NCBI RefSeq assembly: GCF_002443255.2
Contig: NW_019211454.1
Coordinates: forward strand, 50,469,885-50,533,884
Source: Varroa destructor
Lineage: Eukaryota > Arthropoda > Arachnida > Mesostigmata > Varroidae
DNA length: 64,000 bases
Direction: 5' to 3'
Part shown: positions 10,787-22,830 of the stretch, one piece after another
How the letters are laid out: each line of letters begins with the position of its first letter
Numbering within the stretch: position 1 is the stretch's first letter
The notes under the pieces: generated by a model
What the model was told of the DNA's origin: nothing
What the model saw: the letters and a program-made list of their open reading frames with translations, nothing else
Databases searched by the model: none
Program-made: the position numbers and the translations under genes

Positions 10787-13700
10787 AGTCGAGCGCTTTA
10801 TTTAATCTATCATTACGGTGACTGTTTGCGAATGGAGACGGGGGTCGCTCCCATGGCGGGTAAACTGTTCCATATTAAGTAACATATATAATATCCATTT
10901 CTATGCTAATCAAACTACCTCCAAAACGCAACAAGCTTGTAATACTTTATAGAACGAAATAAAATATGAGCTATAGATATCTAGACGATTTAGAAATAAA
11001 AGCACGTGCATCTAGCCTTGTAGATTCTGCCATCACTTAGAGATATCACGCAGAGACTATGTTGCTCCTCCGAATAGTAACTGAAGAAAATCGAAAAAGC
11101 AGTAATGAGCTGTAAGATCACCAAAGACCTCACAAAGTGTGCAACATTGGCGAAGAAGACCAGGCTGAGAGGCCTAAAGCCACGTAAAGTTTTCTGTGCC
11201 AAGGGCTGAATAAGCTCTGTGACATATTTGCTTGGCCTCTGTGCTTTACAGTCACCAAAAGCGTGACTTAGAATGGACATATGATTAACTGACAGTTAAG
11301 TTACAAATCCTTATACGCACAACGACTGATACGTTTAAATTATCGATTTCAATTGTACTTATAGCTAGAATTACCCAAATCTGATTTCGAAAACATAATT
11401 ATGGTCATGCTTGACACACCCTCAAGAAGTGTTGGCTAGGTACGATAGCGATCTTTAACGGACTACCGCATATTTCATGAGTGAGCACAGGTATAATTCT
11501 CAATAGAGTCACTCTAGTATCGACCGCGGTAGACCAAATCGTTGGGGTAAATGGGTTTTTTTTTTTTTGCTAGCAAGGGTTTTCTGTGGCCGGTTACCCA
11601 ATGAGTACCATACATTAATTATCCATCACTATAAAGACTCGTACTCATGCCAGAACGTAGACACGTAGAATAATAAATGTCACAGGGTCGCCTATCGACA
11701 GGAATTGACTATGAACTATTAGATTACAATCCCTTTAGAGAAACGTCGCATTACATTACCGAATAAGACGAAAGGTTTACAAGACAAAAACAATAAAATT
11801 AACAAGGACTGTAATAAAGAAAACATTACTTACCGCCACCCTATTAGAGAAGGGCATCAAAAGCCTGATTTCGGGCATCCGTCCAACAGCCTAGAGTGGT
11901 ACTAGGACTTCGAATAGTAAGGCAGCGAGTCCGTAGCTGCTCTTTGTCAACCAGTTGTGTTATTCGAAGCCATTGTTGATGATATATTTAAGTATTCACG
12001 CAGATGTGTACGGTAGTGACCAGAGTTTAGGGATGCTAAACCGATATTGACAATGTCTGTTCAACCGTTTCAAGGTGACAATAATAACAAGTTGCTTAAG
12101 GAGTCGGAGCTTGTGTGTTTTACGTACATATATGCTATAAAGCAGGTAATGTGCTGGTCTATAATGTTTTAATACGCACAGCAACAACAACCAGAAGACC
12201 ACTTGCAATTGTCGAATTTGAAATATGTAACACTATATTTTTTATTATTTAAGTAAACGTTGTTAAGAGTCAGCTGAGTCACAAAGTAATGATTTGGGGC
12301 AATTTTACTTTTTTATTCGCCTATCGTGTTAGGTACTTCCGCAGATAGCGTAACTGATCAAAAGCCTATTTACCACAGAGCAGACATTGATTGTAATCAT
12401 GTAAGTGAACTTCATTTACTTCACGCTTTCCTATTGACGTCTCTGGTGCTCGCTTTTGTTGGCTGGCTTCGACTAGGTTTGAAGCCTTAGAGAGAACATT
12501 ACAGGGAGGTGAGGTTTGGCAACAACTTAGGCCTTTACCAGCGCAGAACTGCAGTGCTCACTTACAGCGCTACTAGAAACGCCGTCAGCACCCCGATTTC
12601 AGCCGAATACGGCAACAAGGGTAATAAACCACTTTGTTTGGAAAATAGGACTAAGATGATTGACGATTTGCCTACCTTTTAGGAGGCAACATTTCGTCAA
12701 TGGCTCTTGGTACACTGTTTCTTTTCATACCGTTATCTACATGAGTCCCTATACATCTCCAACAATGGTTCTACTGCCAAAAGTCGCAATTTAACTTTAT
12801 GCTATTAACGCTTGTGTCTATCTGGAGGTTCCTATTACTGCTGTCATTATTTTAGAAGGGCACAATAGGATACGGAAACGTAGAATACTTTTAACCGTCT
12901 ACAAGTATGGCAGTGATCCTGGCACCAAACATTAGCTCGTGGAGTTCCAGTACGGATGCTGTGGGTGTACTCCGCCAAAGCAGGATTATCTACAAGCGAA
13001 TACGGTGGTGCGGTCTGTTAACACTTATGCAGCAAAGATAGATCTGAATCGGGGACGTACCGCTCAATGCCCAAGACGCTCTGTCTGTAAACCGTTACGT
13101 GTGAATATCTGTAAATGATTGCTGTTACGTGACTCAACCGAATCCCGTAGATTTAGGTATTACCATTCAGGAACATCCACTACTATATCCTATTTTCCTT
13201 TCTTGTATAAATTTGCATAAGACGACCCATAACAATGACAGTTTAGAAGAGGACGCCCACAACTTTGGTACTGCATCTACATGAAAACGGGCATTTCAAC
13301 GAAACAAACTTTTGCGTACCCTAAACGTGTCATCCCTGAAAATTCTGCTCACTCTATCTAACTTCCGTTCAGTTCGATTACTGCTTGAAAAAGGCGTACA
13401 ACTTATATCATCTGGACAACCCAATTTCCATAATAAACATCCGGAATATGAAACAGCTTTTTCAAAATCATGGTGAATTTCGAGCTCCTCAATCTACTTT
13501 CTATTCAAGATGTCCTGCTTTGTCTTATGGAAATCTTATAGAAACCGAGTGGAAATTGGCAAGATTTGACAACAGCTGACTTCCAGTGATACTTCAAGGG
13601 CAAACTCACTGTTTTTGCCATATTGAGTGTGTGTGATTTAGTTCTTGAAAGAATTAGTTTTATTTTAACATAACGAATCGCGAAGGAATACACATCTGTT

Positions 13701-14597
13701 ATGGCAAACAACCCGCCACTAACACATTCGTATGTGTGTATATCGGAAATCCTTGGCAGTACCTGCTTTACTTTGTAATATCTGATCGTTACAGAAAAAT
13801 TTCGAAAAAAGTTACAGAAAAAAACGGAGCCCTCTGCAAAATCGTATTTCAGACGGCCAGTCATACCGTCGTGTAAACCTGTCAGCGAAGCAGCAAAACT
13901 TCAGTGTCCGCGTACTGAATCCCTCTGCGTGCGTCAATGCTTATGAAGTAACTTTGAAGTAAGCGAGCTGCTATCCCTGTGCATTTACCATAAATAAATA
14001 ATATAACAATATAAAAATACTTATATACGGGGCAGGAAATTGGTAAGGAAGGAGACCAAAATTGGACGCAGCACAAATAGAAAAATATGTGTGTATAACG
14101 GTTTTTACAGAAAAATGTTGCTTTAGAATGCATCTAATATCCTAATCGTTACTCAGTGAGATCCATCAAAGGTGTCAGCAATACTTTATTTTTTAAACAG
14201 TTCCGAACAGCAGCAAAAGTAACGCTGACTATTTTTTTCACCCATACTTTTCAAGATATGAAGGAAATTTGTGTTGCGCTACTGTGCCAATAATGGGAGA
14301 AAATTATTATAGCTAACTAAAAATGCGGTAGTACGAACGAAAATTACTCAAAAACACTTATTGTTACGGAGTTTCAAATACCAAAGCGGTAGCACAACTT
14401 TCTATAAAATTTACATATATACATATATATATAGCTAAGACCGTGGCAGCCTTACAGATCTTGTATAAACGAGCCTACTTCCGGGTTTAATGCGCAACAA
14501 AGATACCAAAACGTAAATTTGAATTGAATGTCTTATTTATTTCGCAATGGCGGTTTCGTAGCACTAACTCCTTAGTTAAATTAATGTTCGAAGTTAC

Positions 14598-14645
14598 CAT
14601 CCTCGTATTCTGTAATCATGGGTCGCTGGTTCGAGCCATCAAACG
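14598..14645 (+). repeat. tRNA-like relic with B-box-like motif
   Basis: GGTTCGAGCC at 14628-14637 matches most of the tRNA B-box (GGTTCGANTCC). It is preceded by TAATCATGGGTCGCT, which resembles the anticodon/variable region of a tRNA. The 5' half (A-box) is not convincing and the cloverleaf cannot be completed, so this is read as a SINE or tRNA relic. Confidence 0.3.
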
Positions 14646-15633
14646 TGATTAAATCAAAAGACATTAGATTCTATAACAGTCAAGCGAAGATCCTGCATAA
14701 TTTGTCACTGCGATTAGTTTATTCACTTGCAATCGTACGGCATATGTTTATCTTGTAAACAGATCTTAACCTCCGGCCAAAGATGTTATTTTTCAGAATA
14801 TATCTATTGTAGTGAGGGCTGTTGCGGAGGCCGGTCCACTAAACCTCGTTGGTCCGAAATGTATGTACAAGACGGCGCGACAGAGACACATAATTGATCC
14901 CCGTAAGGTAGCGTCTCTCAGCGTCATAAAGTACACCTTGTAGGCAACGATTTTATCAAACCGCGAGCCCAAGTACCCTTCCACAAGACAAAACTGTTCA
15001 CAGTATATTTAAATTCTGCTTTAACTGTTCATCGTTTATCGAAATCTTCCGTACATCGTAAACTAACTGCCTCGGCTTTATCAGGCCACATAGTGTTTTC
15101 AAAGGTCCTAGTTTAATGAGAATCAACTAAAGCTGCAAACAGTCATTTGGATTATATTTTTTTAATCAGTGAGGAACCAATATCGGCCGATAAATCCTAA
15201 AGCCTGAGGTGTCATTGTACGCCCTACAGGTCTTTGGGAGATACCTACTGGTTCGGAACACAATCTATGTGTTAAAATATATGACTTGTCCAAATGCGTT
15301 TGATATTTTTGGAACGTTAACTTGCGGTTATCCCTGTGGTAAGTGAAAACTAGGAATAAAGTTCCACATTTTAATTATATCATGTTTTTTTAATCATTTG
15401 CCGAATAACTAAAAAGATCCTGCGTTATAGATTTTACCTTTAACGGTTAAGGGAAACCTTTAACTATCCCTCTCAAAGATGAGGTTTCCAGTCGTTACAA
15501 TGTGTGCAATAGTTACCGTTCCTGCCTATGATGAAGATTCATCTATTTATGATTTCTGGTTAACTTTAGGAGCGTTCGTAGTAGTAGTCGTAAAACGACA
15601 ATTGTCGTTACTGCAGATTGGCGATATCTTGTC

Positions 15634-15700
15634 GCCGTGATAACTTAATGGGTAACATATCTGCCCGGCGTATGTGCCGGGAGCTAGCCATCTGACGGCA
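15634..15700 (+). repeat. tRNA-like fold relic
   Basis: GCCGTGA (15634-15640) and TGACGGC (15693-15699) pair at six of seven positions, like an acceptor stem. GATAACTTAATGGGTAAC resembles a D-arm/A-box and a GC-rich hairpin (CCCGGC, GCCGGG) lies in the middle. At 67 bases it is slightly short, the T-loop lacks TTCGA, and the D and anticodon stems do not pair well. A similar D-arm-like word occurs at 19799-19816. It is probably a decayed tRNA-derived repeat and not a working tRNA. Confidence 0.3.
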
Positions 15701-15780
15701 TGCGTAACGGCTGTATCAGACGTAAAACCCGAACGATAGAGGCTAACGATAGCTAGAGTCAACATCCAGTTAAATAGTTT

Positions 15781-15814
15781 GCTACAATAATGCTCCGAAG
15801 CGCATTATTGTAGC
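15781..15814. repeat. 13-bp perfect inverted repeat
   Basis: The arms GCTACAATAATGC (15781-15793) and GCATTATTGTAGC (15802-15814) are exact reverse complements around an 8-base spacer. It may be a small transposon-end relic or a replication-slip palindrome. No gene adjoins it. Confidence 0.85.
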
Positions 15815-16956
15815 GCCTTTATGGATAGTAAATGCGTTAGACTACCTATCAGTTGTATTTTCTTTCCTACAATCATCTCCGACTATTCCCTAAGAGATTC
15901 TCCTTGGTAATCAGACAACTATTAAGCTAGCATCGTCAAGCAGAAGCTAACAAAGCATAAAAAAGCAAAAAATACGTTTTTTCTTCATTGATACAAAAAA
16001 TCCATGTTTAATCCGTGTTGATATACGACTCTTGAGGCTAACTGGTTACATTTAAACAAACGACTTGTGCTGCTGGTAGTAATCTGAATTGAAGATCCGT
16101 GCTGATAAACAGTGAAACCTAGCAAAGCAATCATTTGTAGTGCCTGCAGAGGTCTATAACATCAGTTTTGTGTCTAGTTTCAATAATAAATTAGCCCCTA
16201 AATTAGACAAGGGCTAATCGCAAAGGAAGATCTGCATTATACTAGTATACAACAAGATACATCAGCGACTAGATAATATAAATACAACACATAAATTTAC
16301 CGTTGTAAAGGTAATGTAATCGTTATTTATAGATAATTTATGATCGTGTGCCATCCAATATTGCACTTTTGTGCACTTTCTATTGATTTATGACAACCTT
16401 GCGTAACCGGCTTGTTTTTTGTTTCGTTTCCACAACGGCAAATGACATGTTTGAGACCAGTCAGGCATGTCCCATACGAGACTGATAGCTTTACGTTCCA
16501 TTAGCGGCAATGTTTTGCAATACTAAACAGTTTGCTACGAGAGTTTTCCGGTGATTCGTTTTTAGCGGTGGTTATCATAACGCCACGATTAACGTATGTG
16601 TGAATTCTGGTATCATCATACTCCCGAGTGGCTCGTAGATCAATCAGCCATCGTACATCTCGTAGAATGAATAATCGATATTTTTACTACGACAATCAAT
16701 ACACTGTCGTTGCCTGCTGCACTGTCATCCGTCATTGATTCATAACGTAACACGGACTGTGAATCTAATAAAAATCGAAAGAATATGTTAAGTGAAAAAA
16801 CAAAAACAAATAAACTAAGTATAGTCAATGCGATTTTAAATAACACGTCGGTGCCAATTAGTAACTTGTGTATTAAAACATCATAATAACTTGTATTATG
16901 TGATAATATAACACTATGTACTTGATTTTGGTGTATGGCTATTTATCGGAGAAGAT

Positions 16957-17030
16957 CCCTCATGGAAGAGACTATTATTATAATTAGTGCTGAGAAAACA
17001 GTGCTTAACAATCGTGCACTGCCATGCTAG
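16957..17030 (+). repeat. 74-bp dispersed repeat, copy A
   Basis: It aligns without gaps to 17886-17959 with 8 mismatches in 74 (6 transitions). Both copies begin CCCTCAT and end GCTAG, and the flanks do not match. In one frame both copies stay open and end at the same TAG. However, six of the eight differences change the amino acid, so there is no sign of protein constraint. It is probably part of a transposon-like repeat. Confidence 0.9.
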
Positions 17031-17885
17031 TTTATGGCGAAGTTTATCGATTTGGGTTATTGAGGAGACTAAATGGATATGGCCACGTGGAATATTTAGG
17101 TTAACGTGGAAAGTAAGTTAGGAAACTTTATTTAGCTGTCGTAAATAGTTGGATACATCCGCTATAGTTTCGGCAATAATCAAACTTAGAGTTTGAACTG
17201 CAAACTAGATTGACACGTCTGTACCAAGATCCAAAAAAATCTGTAAACCTTCCCAGGTGAGGGTTTTTTTGTAATTCATGGCCACCGATCCGATATGATG
17301 ACAATGCTCCCAAGGGACGAGCCACAGGCAACGTACTCCCTGCATTTACATTCCGTACAAATAGTATTTTATCTTATGCTACACCGGTAAAGGCTAAGCT
17401 AAATGTGTCAATAATGTCCTCAAAGCAGTACGATGATTGCCCGACTGATTTCAACGAGGACCTTATTAACCATACTTACATCTACATGAAGTGTGCGTGT
17501 TTGGCTGACCAATAATACTTCATACAACGAGGCGAGGCAGCTCTTTCTTACCAGCTGAGTCCTCTGTGCTAGTTTAGAGGGAAGACTTTGACCATGTTAT
17601 TTTAAAGTCCAGAGAAGTTGGGCATTATGGGTCAGTACTTGCTCAGTGCTATCGTTAACAACGACGAATGCCACCAGAGGGGAAAAAATAGGTTGTCGAC
17701 TCTTTTATTGCAGCCTGAGTGAGCTCACTAGAATTCATTTATTTTCTAGAAAATGTTAATTTACGAAACCTACCTTGTTGGCTCGCATAACCCCACTAGG
17801 TCGAGTCATGTTGGCCGCTGGTTATTTCTTGTAAACAGGTCGTTCAACAATCAGTCATTTAACAGAGCTAAAGGGAAAATGTTCT

Positions 17886-17959
17886 CCCTCATAGAAAAGA
17901 CTATTATCATAATTAGTGCTCAGAAAACGGTGCTTAGCAATCGTCCACTGCCACGCTAG
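17886..17959 (+). repeat. 74-bp dispersed repeat, copy B
   Basis: This is the second copy of the repeat at 16957-17030, 929 bases downstream in the same orientation and about 89% identical by direct count. The open frame 17753-17959 ends inside it, and that frame is considered spurious. Confidence 0.9.
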
Positions 17960-18540
17960 GCTGGTTAAAGGTTGTCATTCGCCTACCATAGGATTTGAAA
18001 TGGTCCAAATATTGGCATTACTGACGTTATGTGTTACATGCATACCAGCTACTGTAAGGGTAGCCTTATAAAGTACTCCGATTAAAGTAACTCTGTATGA
18101 CGCGGGAGGACAAGAGCTCCTCCGAGCAGATAAAGCGCTAAAGGGCAAGAAAGTCGAAAGGGTCTCATTCAATTCAGGTGTACACAACCGTTTTTGTCTA
18201 TGCATCGTGATCAAGTTAACGTAATAGCAAAAGTTGCACCTGTGAAAAAGGTTTCAATCTAGTAATGGACCATGTAAAATCTTCTTAGGATTGTTTTGAC
18301 TATGGCACTTTTTATGCTTCGCTTGCATCCTGAGGTCGTCCTTATATGGATAGTTTACTTTCTGTAAACTGAATTGTTTGCAAACATTGAATTGATAGGT
18401 TTTTGTGTTGCCTATTTGCATTTTACTGAAAATTGGTGATTTATACTTTATCTAAGAGGCAGTGACGAAATCCTAGCCATACAGTAGCAAAGATACTTTT
18501 CAAAAATGGTTTAATAACGAACGGCAGATCGCTTCGTATA

Positions 18541-18625
18541 CAGATGCGTAGCGGGTAGCCGAGTCGACTAACATGTCGTAGTTGATCCATGCTACCTGGC
18601 ATGGGGGTAGTCAAAGCACGAACAA
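18541..18625 (+). repeat. tRNA-like relic (Leu/Ser-like A-box)
   Basis: GGGTAGCCGAGTCGACTAAC resembles the D-arm of a type II tRNA (GCCGAGTGG). It is followed by a stem-like CATGCTACC...GGCATG and GGGGGTAGTCAAAGCACG, a possible decayed T-arm. The canonical TTCGA is absent. It is best read as a degenerate tRNA-derived repeat. Confidence 0.28.
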
Positions 18626-19579
18626 CTAAGTAGATTATAAATTCTATGATGCTGACCCCTGGATATTATTCTCCAACAGATCCAAATTCGCGATTTTATT
18701 TAATTGGTATTTGTGAACATGTAACTTATGCTTGCACGTATAGTAAGTTTTGTTCTGGGCAATTTGAAAGAGAAAATATATCCCGTAAACGCTCATACCG
18801 CGTAGAAATTTATTGGAGAGGAAGACTTATTGGCTCTAATAGGTAAAAGTTTAGTTCTCTTTGAATGAAACAGCCACAGAGTTAATTTATTTTATTTTTT
18901 CATTTTGTCGTCCAAGAAACTCATCGTCGACATGCTTTATCAAACTGTATTTTGTGATCACGAAACTCCGAGGTTAATTTAGGAACCTCGTTTGTTGGGA
19001 GCGATTCAGACTTGTTTGCATTTGCCGAAACTTTTCGACATAAATATCGCACAATGTAAGCAGCGTTCTATATGGTACGGTCGCCACCGTCTTGAATGAT
19101 AAAAGGGGAAGCGTAACGGTGTATGGGGCCTCAAAGATGCATCTTGTTATCATGTTGCAACCTGTTTTTACTGTTGCTGCTATTCAAATTAAGATGTCTT
19201 TTGTTTAATCAAAGGCTGGTATGTAACACGGGTAGTAATAAACAATAACAACCCAGGAGCTGTTATTTGCCCTGAGCTTATCCCTTCACACCAATTTTTG
19301 GATGTGCCTCTATGAAGGTAGATGAGATTGAAAAAAAACAATCTATTATTTGCGACTCAGCTTTATCTGTTATTTTTGTCTTTGCAATGGATGTATAATT
19401 ACTACTGCCAGTTTTATATTTCCCATACGCCGCTGTAACTTGGTAACTTCGCTGCGTTCGGGAGATTTTTGTAATAAAGTTACAAAGAAGGTTCCGCTGT
19501 ATTTCGTATTGCACAAAGTAGTGGCAATGTTGTGCTGAGACAAGTGTGTTCTCGTACTTATTCACTCTATCTTCGAATA

Positions 19580-19745
19580 GTTAGCTTTTTTTTGTTTATC
19601 CATCTTTTTTTTTTTTTTCACTGTTGTTAGTTGTGACCTTCTGTATCTGTTGCGTACCTGTGTACGTTCGCTTTACTTTCTCAATTTGTCTGTCTTACAG
19701 ACAATAAAACAACTACTGACTGTTTTGTAAAGTTTCTCCTCTACC
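19580..19745 (+). repeat. Array 1, leading fragment
   Basis: The plus strand becomes pyrimidine-rich, with words such as TTCTGTATCTGTTGCGTACC and TTTGTCTGTCTTACAGAC that resemble array 1 units. It is separated from the main array by a non-array island (about 19746-20195) that contains a tRNA-like relic. The boundaries are approximate. Confidence 0.5.
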
Positions 19746-19796
19746 ACTTTGTTCGTTTCGATCAGATTCTCTATTTATACCTCGTTCTCTTTCACG

Positions 19797-19870
19797 GTGA
19801 TAACTTACGCGGTAAGAAAGTTCATATCATCGACCATGTTTGAATAAATCGGGAGTTCGAGTCTAGACAT
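19797..19870 (+). repeat. tRNA-like relic with TTCGA T-loop
   Basis: GATAACTTACGCGGTAAG (19799-19816) resembles an A-box/D-arm and GAGTTCGAGTCT (19853-19864) resembles a B-box/T-arm, at a spacing of about 54 bases. The first word is shared with the relic at 15634-15700. It is probably a tRNA-derived SINE relic. Confidence 0.33.
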
Positions 19871-20195
19871 ATGTTCAAGGTTATCTGTATAAAGATACCG
19901 ACTTGGAATCTGTTCCCATATTTGAATAACTCAGTCAACTTTATTATTAGCGGCCTGGAAGAGAACGGATTCCCAAAGAGTTTCTAACTATCCGTGGATT
20001 CAAATTGCCAGGGCAGCCTATTGTTTTTCTCATATTTCGCATTTGACATGTAAGCCATTAGGTATTATCTCGGACGGCAGCCTCCCAGCGCGAAACAAAC
20101 TGCGTCCAAGCCCGTATTCGAACCTAGATTACCACATGCCCATCAGTTTGCGTCATCGAAAGAACCTGCGGCAGTGTTGCCGTTCCGCCTTTTCG

Positions 20196-22290
20196 GGGCG
20201 TATATTTTTCCCCCTATTTTTTTTGGTTATTTACCTGAATTGCCTTCCTTTATCTGTTGTGTCATTTTCCTGCATGCTTATGTATTTCGTGGTTCCCAAT
20301 TTGCATTAAAACGCATTCCATTGTCTCTCTGTGTCCATGGCCTGTTTTTCCTTTAAATATTTTTTTATATTCTTTAGGCAGATGTTGTTTCTAAATACAG
20401 TCTGCTATGTTTTTTTTTTGTATTGTCGCTTTTGTTTTTTAATCGTTATCGTATACACGTAAGTTTTTTCGGTTAAAGCATTTGTTCTGCATTTCTGTTT
20501 TTATGTGTGTGTGCACACAATACTACCGTACCCTTGTCGATCTGTTTCTTCGTCTACGTTACATCTCATCAGCTCTGTTTAGTTACGTTCCTATTTTTCT
20601 CTTTTTCCTATGCTGTCCATTTTTCTGCATGTAAATGGTCGTGTATATTTTGCTATTTTAAACGGGTATTTTTATCTTTTTTATACTTTATATACTCGTG
20701 TGTTCGTTTTTGAGTTAATTTGAAAGCTCCACGATTTGACCGTTTTCTTTTCTTTTCCTATACTTTTCTATGTTTAGCTATAGTCTATGTTGTTTCTCGT
20801 TTTACCTGTCTCACTTTGTCTATCTTTCGTCTGCTCTATTTTTCAGCTTTCCTGTTTTACATTGTACATTTGTATAGCTTACGTGACCTGTGATATGTTT
20901 TTATTTGCCATGAATATTAGTAGATCTGTCTGTCTGCCTCCTGTTTACATTTTCACCTGTCAAATAATTGTACACGACTGTTTTTGCCTATACTATGACT
21001 ATTGATTTTTCTATGATATGTCTGCTGCGGTTGTGTCTGATCAGTATCTCTCAGTTTGAATTTTAGCTGTATGTATGTCCTTTTTATTCTTATTCGTTGT
21101 GGTTTCGAAACTGAACGTGCATACCCCACCTTCTCTATTGATTGTCACACTGTTGAAATTGTAACGATAAGGACTAATTCATCGATTTTTTCTTAATTAT
21201 GACGTTTTCTATCAGTCTCTATGTGCTAGTGTTCTTGTTTACTGTGTTCCAACTTCGTGTCCTACGTTATGACCTCATCTCTATATCTGCTCTATACTAT
21301 ATGACTAACTCGCTGTTTTTATCTGCTTTTTTTTTCCACTTTGCTCTCGATCGCTGCATTGTTCCTCATGTTTGTTGATTTTTTTCCTTTGCTTTTCCCT
21401 TTTTTTCTATTCCGTCACCCGGGTTAGGTTAAAATATCGTATTCGGGTTTGCTTTCTTTCTTACTTAAATCTCCGCATTCTTGTCTGCCTGTTTTATAGG
21501 ATTTTTAATCATCTTCTCTGTGTCACTATATTATTGTATATGCTATGTGTTTTTCGTGTGTTCCTCCGCTTTAATCTTTTCATATTTAACTAGTTTGTAT
21601 CCTGTTTCGAATTTTTGGCTTTTTTTTTTCGTGTACGCTTACTACGTCTTCTTCCCAAGTGTCTCTATTTTTTTTCTAAGATTTTCCGAAAATTCTGCTT
21701 TCTGTTTGGTTCCTTTTTACGAGATTTTTATTTTTTCATTGTTATCAATTACTGTCATATTTTCGTAGGTTGACGTAAGATAAACCCCGCAGAGGACTGT
21801 GTTGTGTAAAATGAGCACGTGGTGCTGGTTTGTGTTTCTTATCTGTGTAATTGTCTTCTTATTTATGCTGTCATCTGCTTTGAATTTTCATTGCCAGTTT
21901 GCCACCCTGCATATAGGATACAAACTAAAGAAGAACTAGACCTGGTCAAATCCTTTTGTCTTTTTTCTGTGAACTGTTTGCAGTGTGTTTTCTACTTTTT
22001 GGCTGATTTATATCTACGAGTTCTTATGCATTCATTCTTTTAATTGTTGCTATTGAGCTCTATAATAATCCTTAAAAAGACCTTTGAACCTAAACTTGTT
22101 GGACTTTCTTAGGAGGTTTGTGAACTTTTGATGAAAAATTTATCAAGAAAGCAATGCACAAAATCACTACTTCGTTCCGGTCTATTTTGTGTTTTCTGTC
22201 TGCTACGGATTTCGGCGTTTTTATCCTCTGTGCTTAACGTTTGTCTGTCATCTCCATGTTATTGTTTACTGTATTTTGGTTTTCAAACAT
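20196..22290 (+). repeat. Array 1: degenerate T-rich tandem repeat, part 1
   Basis: This is a long run of diverged copies of a unit containing a word like TTTTTGTCTGCTCTGTAG, followed by T-rich filler. Exact TCTGCT anchors occur at 20401, 20830, 21021, 21286, 21322 and 22199, with mutated forms between. The plus strand is rich in T and poor in A. The many plus-strand open frames here are Phe/Leu/Ser/Cys/Tyr-rich and follow from the scarcity of A (no TAA, TAG or TGA), so they are not called genes. Short A-richer interruptions occur near 21770-21820 and 22040-22180. Confidence 0.8.
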
Positions 22291-22830
22291 CTTTCTATTA
22301 GGAATAATGAGCATGCATTTTTCACTATTCTAAGTACAGAACAAAATCGTAAAAACAAGAGATTCGTTTTCGAACTGTGAGCGACATAAACTACTTTCCA
22401 ATTTCTTTTTCCCAAAACGCCATAACCACTATATTCGATTTCCTTCATTACCTGAAATACCTTTCGAACTTATATGATATCCAGTATTCAGCCAACTTGA
22501 CAGCTTACGATTAAATTAGTTGTATATGCTTTATTTGTGCGGAATCTTAACGAGGCTTGCCGTATCAACATCGATTCGTCTACGGTCTCTATTAAAAAGT
22601 CACTCGTGCATATGAAAATGGACGTTTTGAAAATTACAAAGCGGACATTTGGACACCAAATTTATGCCTGGATTGAGTTGACGTTACATTGAACAGACAA
22701 ATCTGCCAAAAGTGCCTGTGTTGCCACATATAAGACATATTACACAAATGTCTAATTTCATTTAGACACAAATGGTAAACAAGCAATTCCAGCTGTGTTC
22801 CAAGTTAATCCTGAACATGTTAAGTTAATG
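22291..22830. other. Non-array island inside array 1
   Basis: The composition switches to balanced AT-rich sequence without the array word for about 540 bases. It is probably an insertion. I see no terminal repeats or recognisable transposase by eye. A 19-codon stretch reading YENGRFENYKADIWTPNL is protein-like but too short to classify. Confidence 0.5.

Larger units (their letters stand above)
7396..19579. other. AT-rich unique sequence, no convincing gene
   Basis: Open frames here reach 119 codons but lack family motifs. The longer ones are at 9765-10112 (plus), 10990-11280 (minus) and 13505-13864 (minus). Some GC-richer patches (8080-8350, 9500-10120, 11000-11280, 12440-12680) read as protein-like in one frame for 50-100 codons, and could be decayed exons or chance. 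Other contents are poly-T runs (8396-8409, 11558-11569), hairpins (10769-10786, 15781-15814), a 74-bp duplicated segment and faint tRNA-like repeats, listed separately. Confidence 0.45.

Noticed and set aside
10990..11280. 96-codon minus-strand frame with a hydrophobic middle
   Set aside because: Plausible-looking but unrecognised, with no supporting neighbour or splice evidence.
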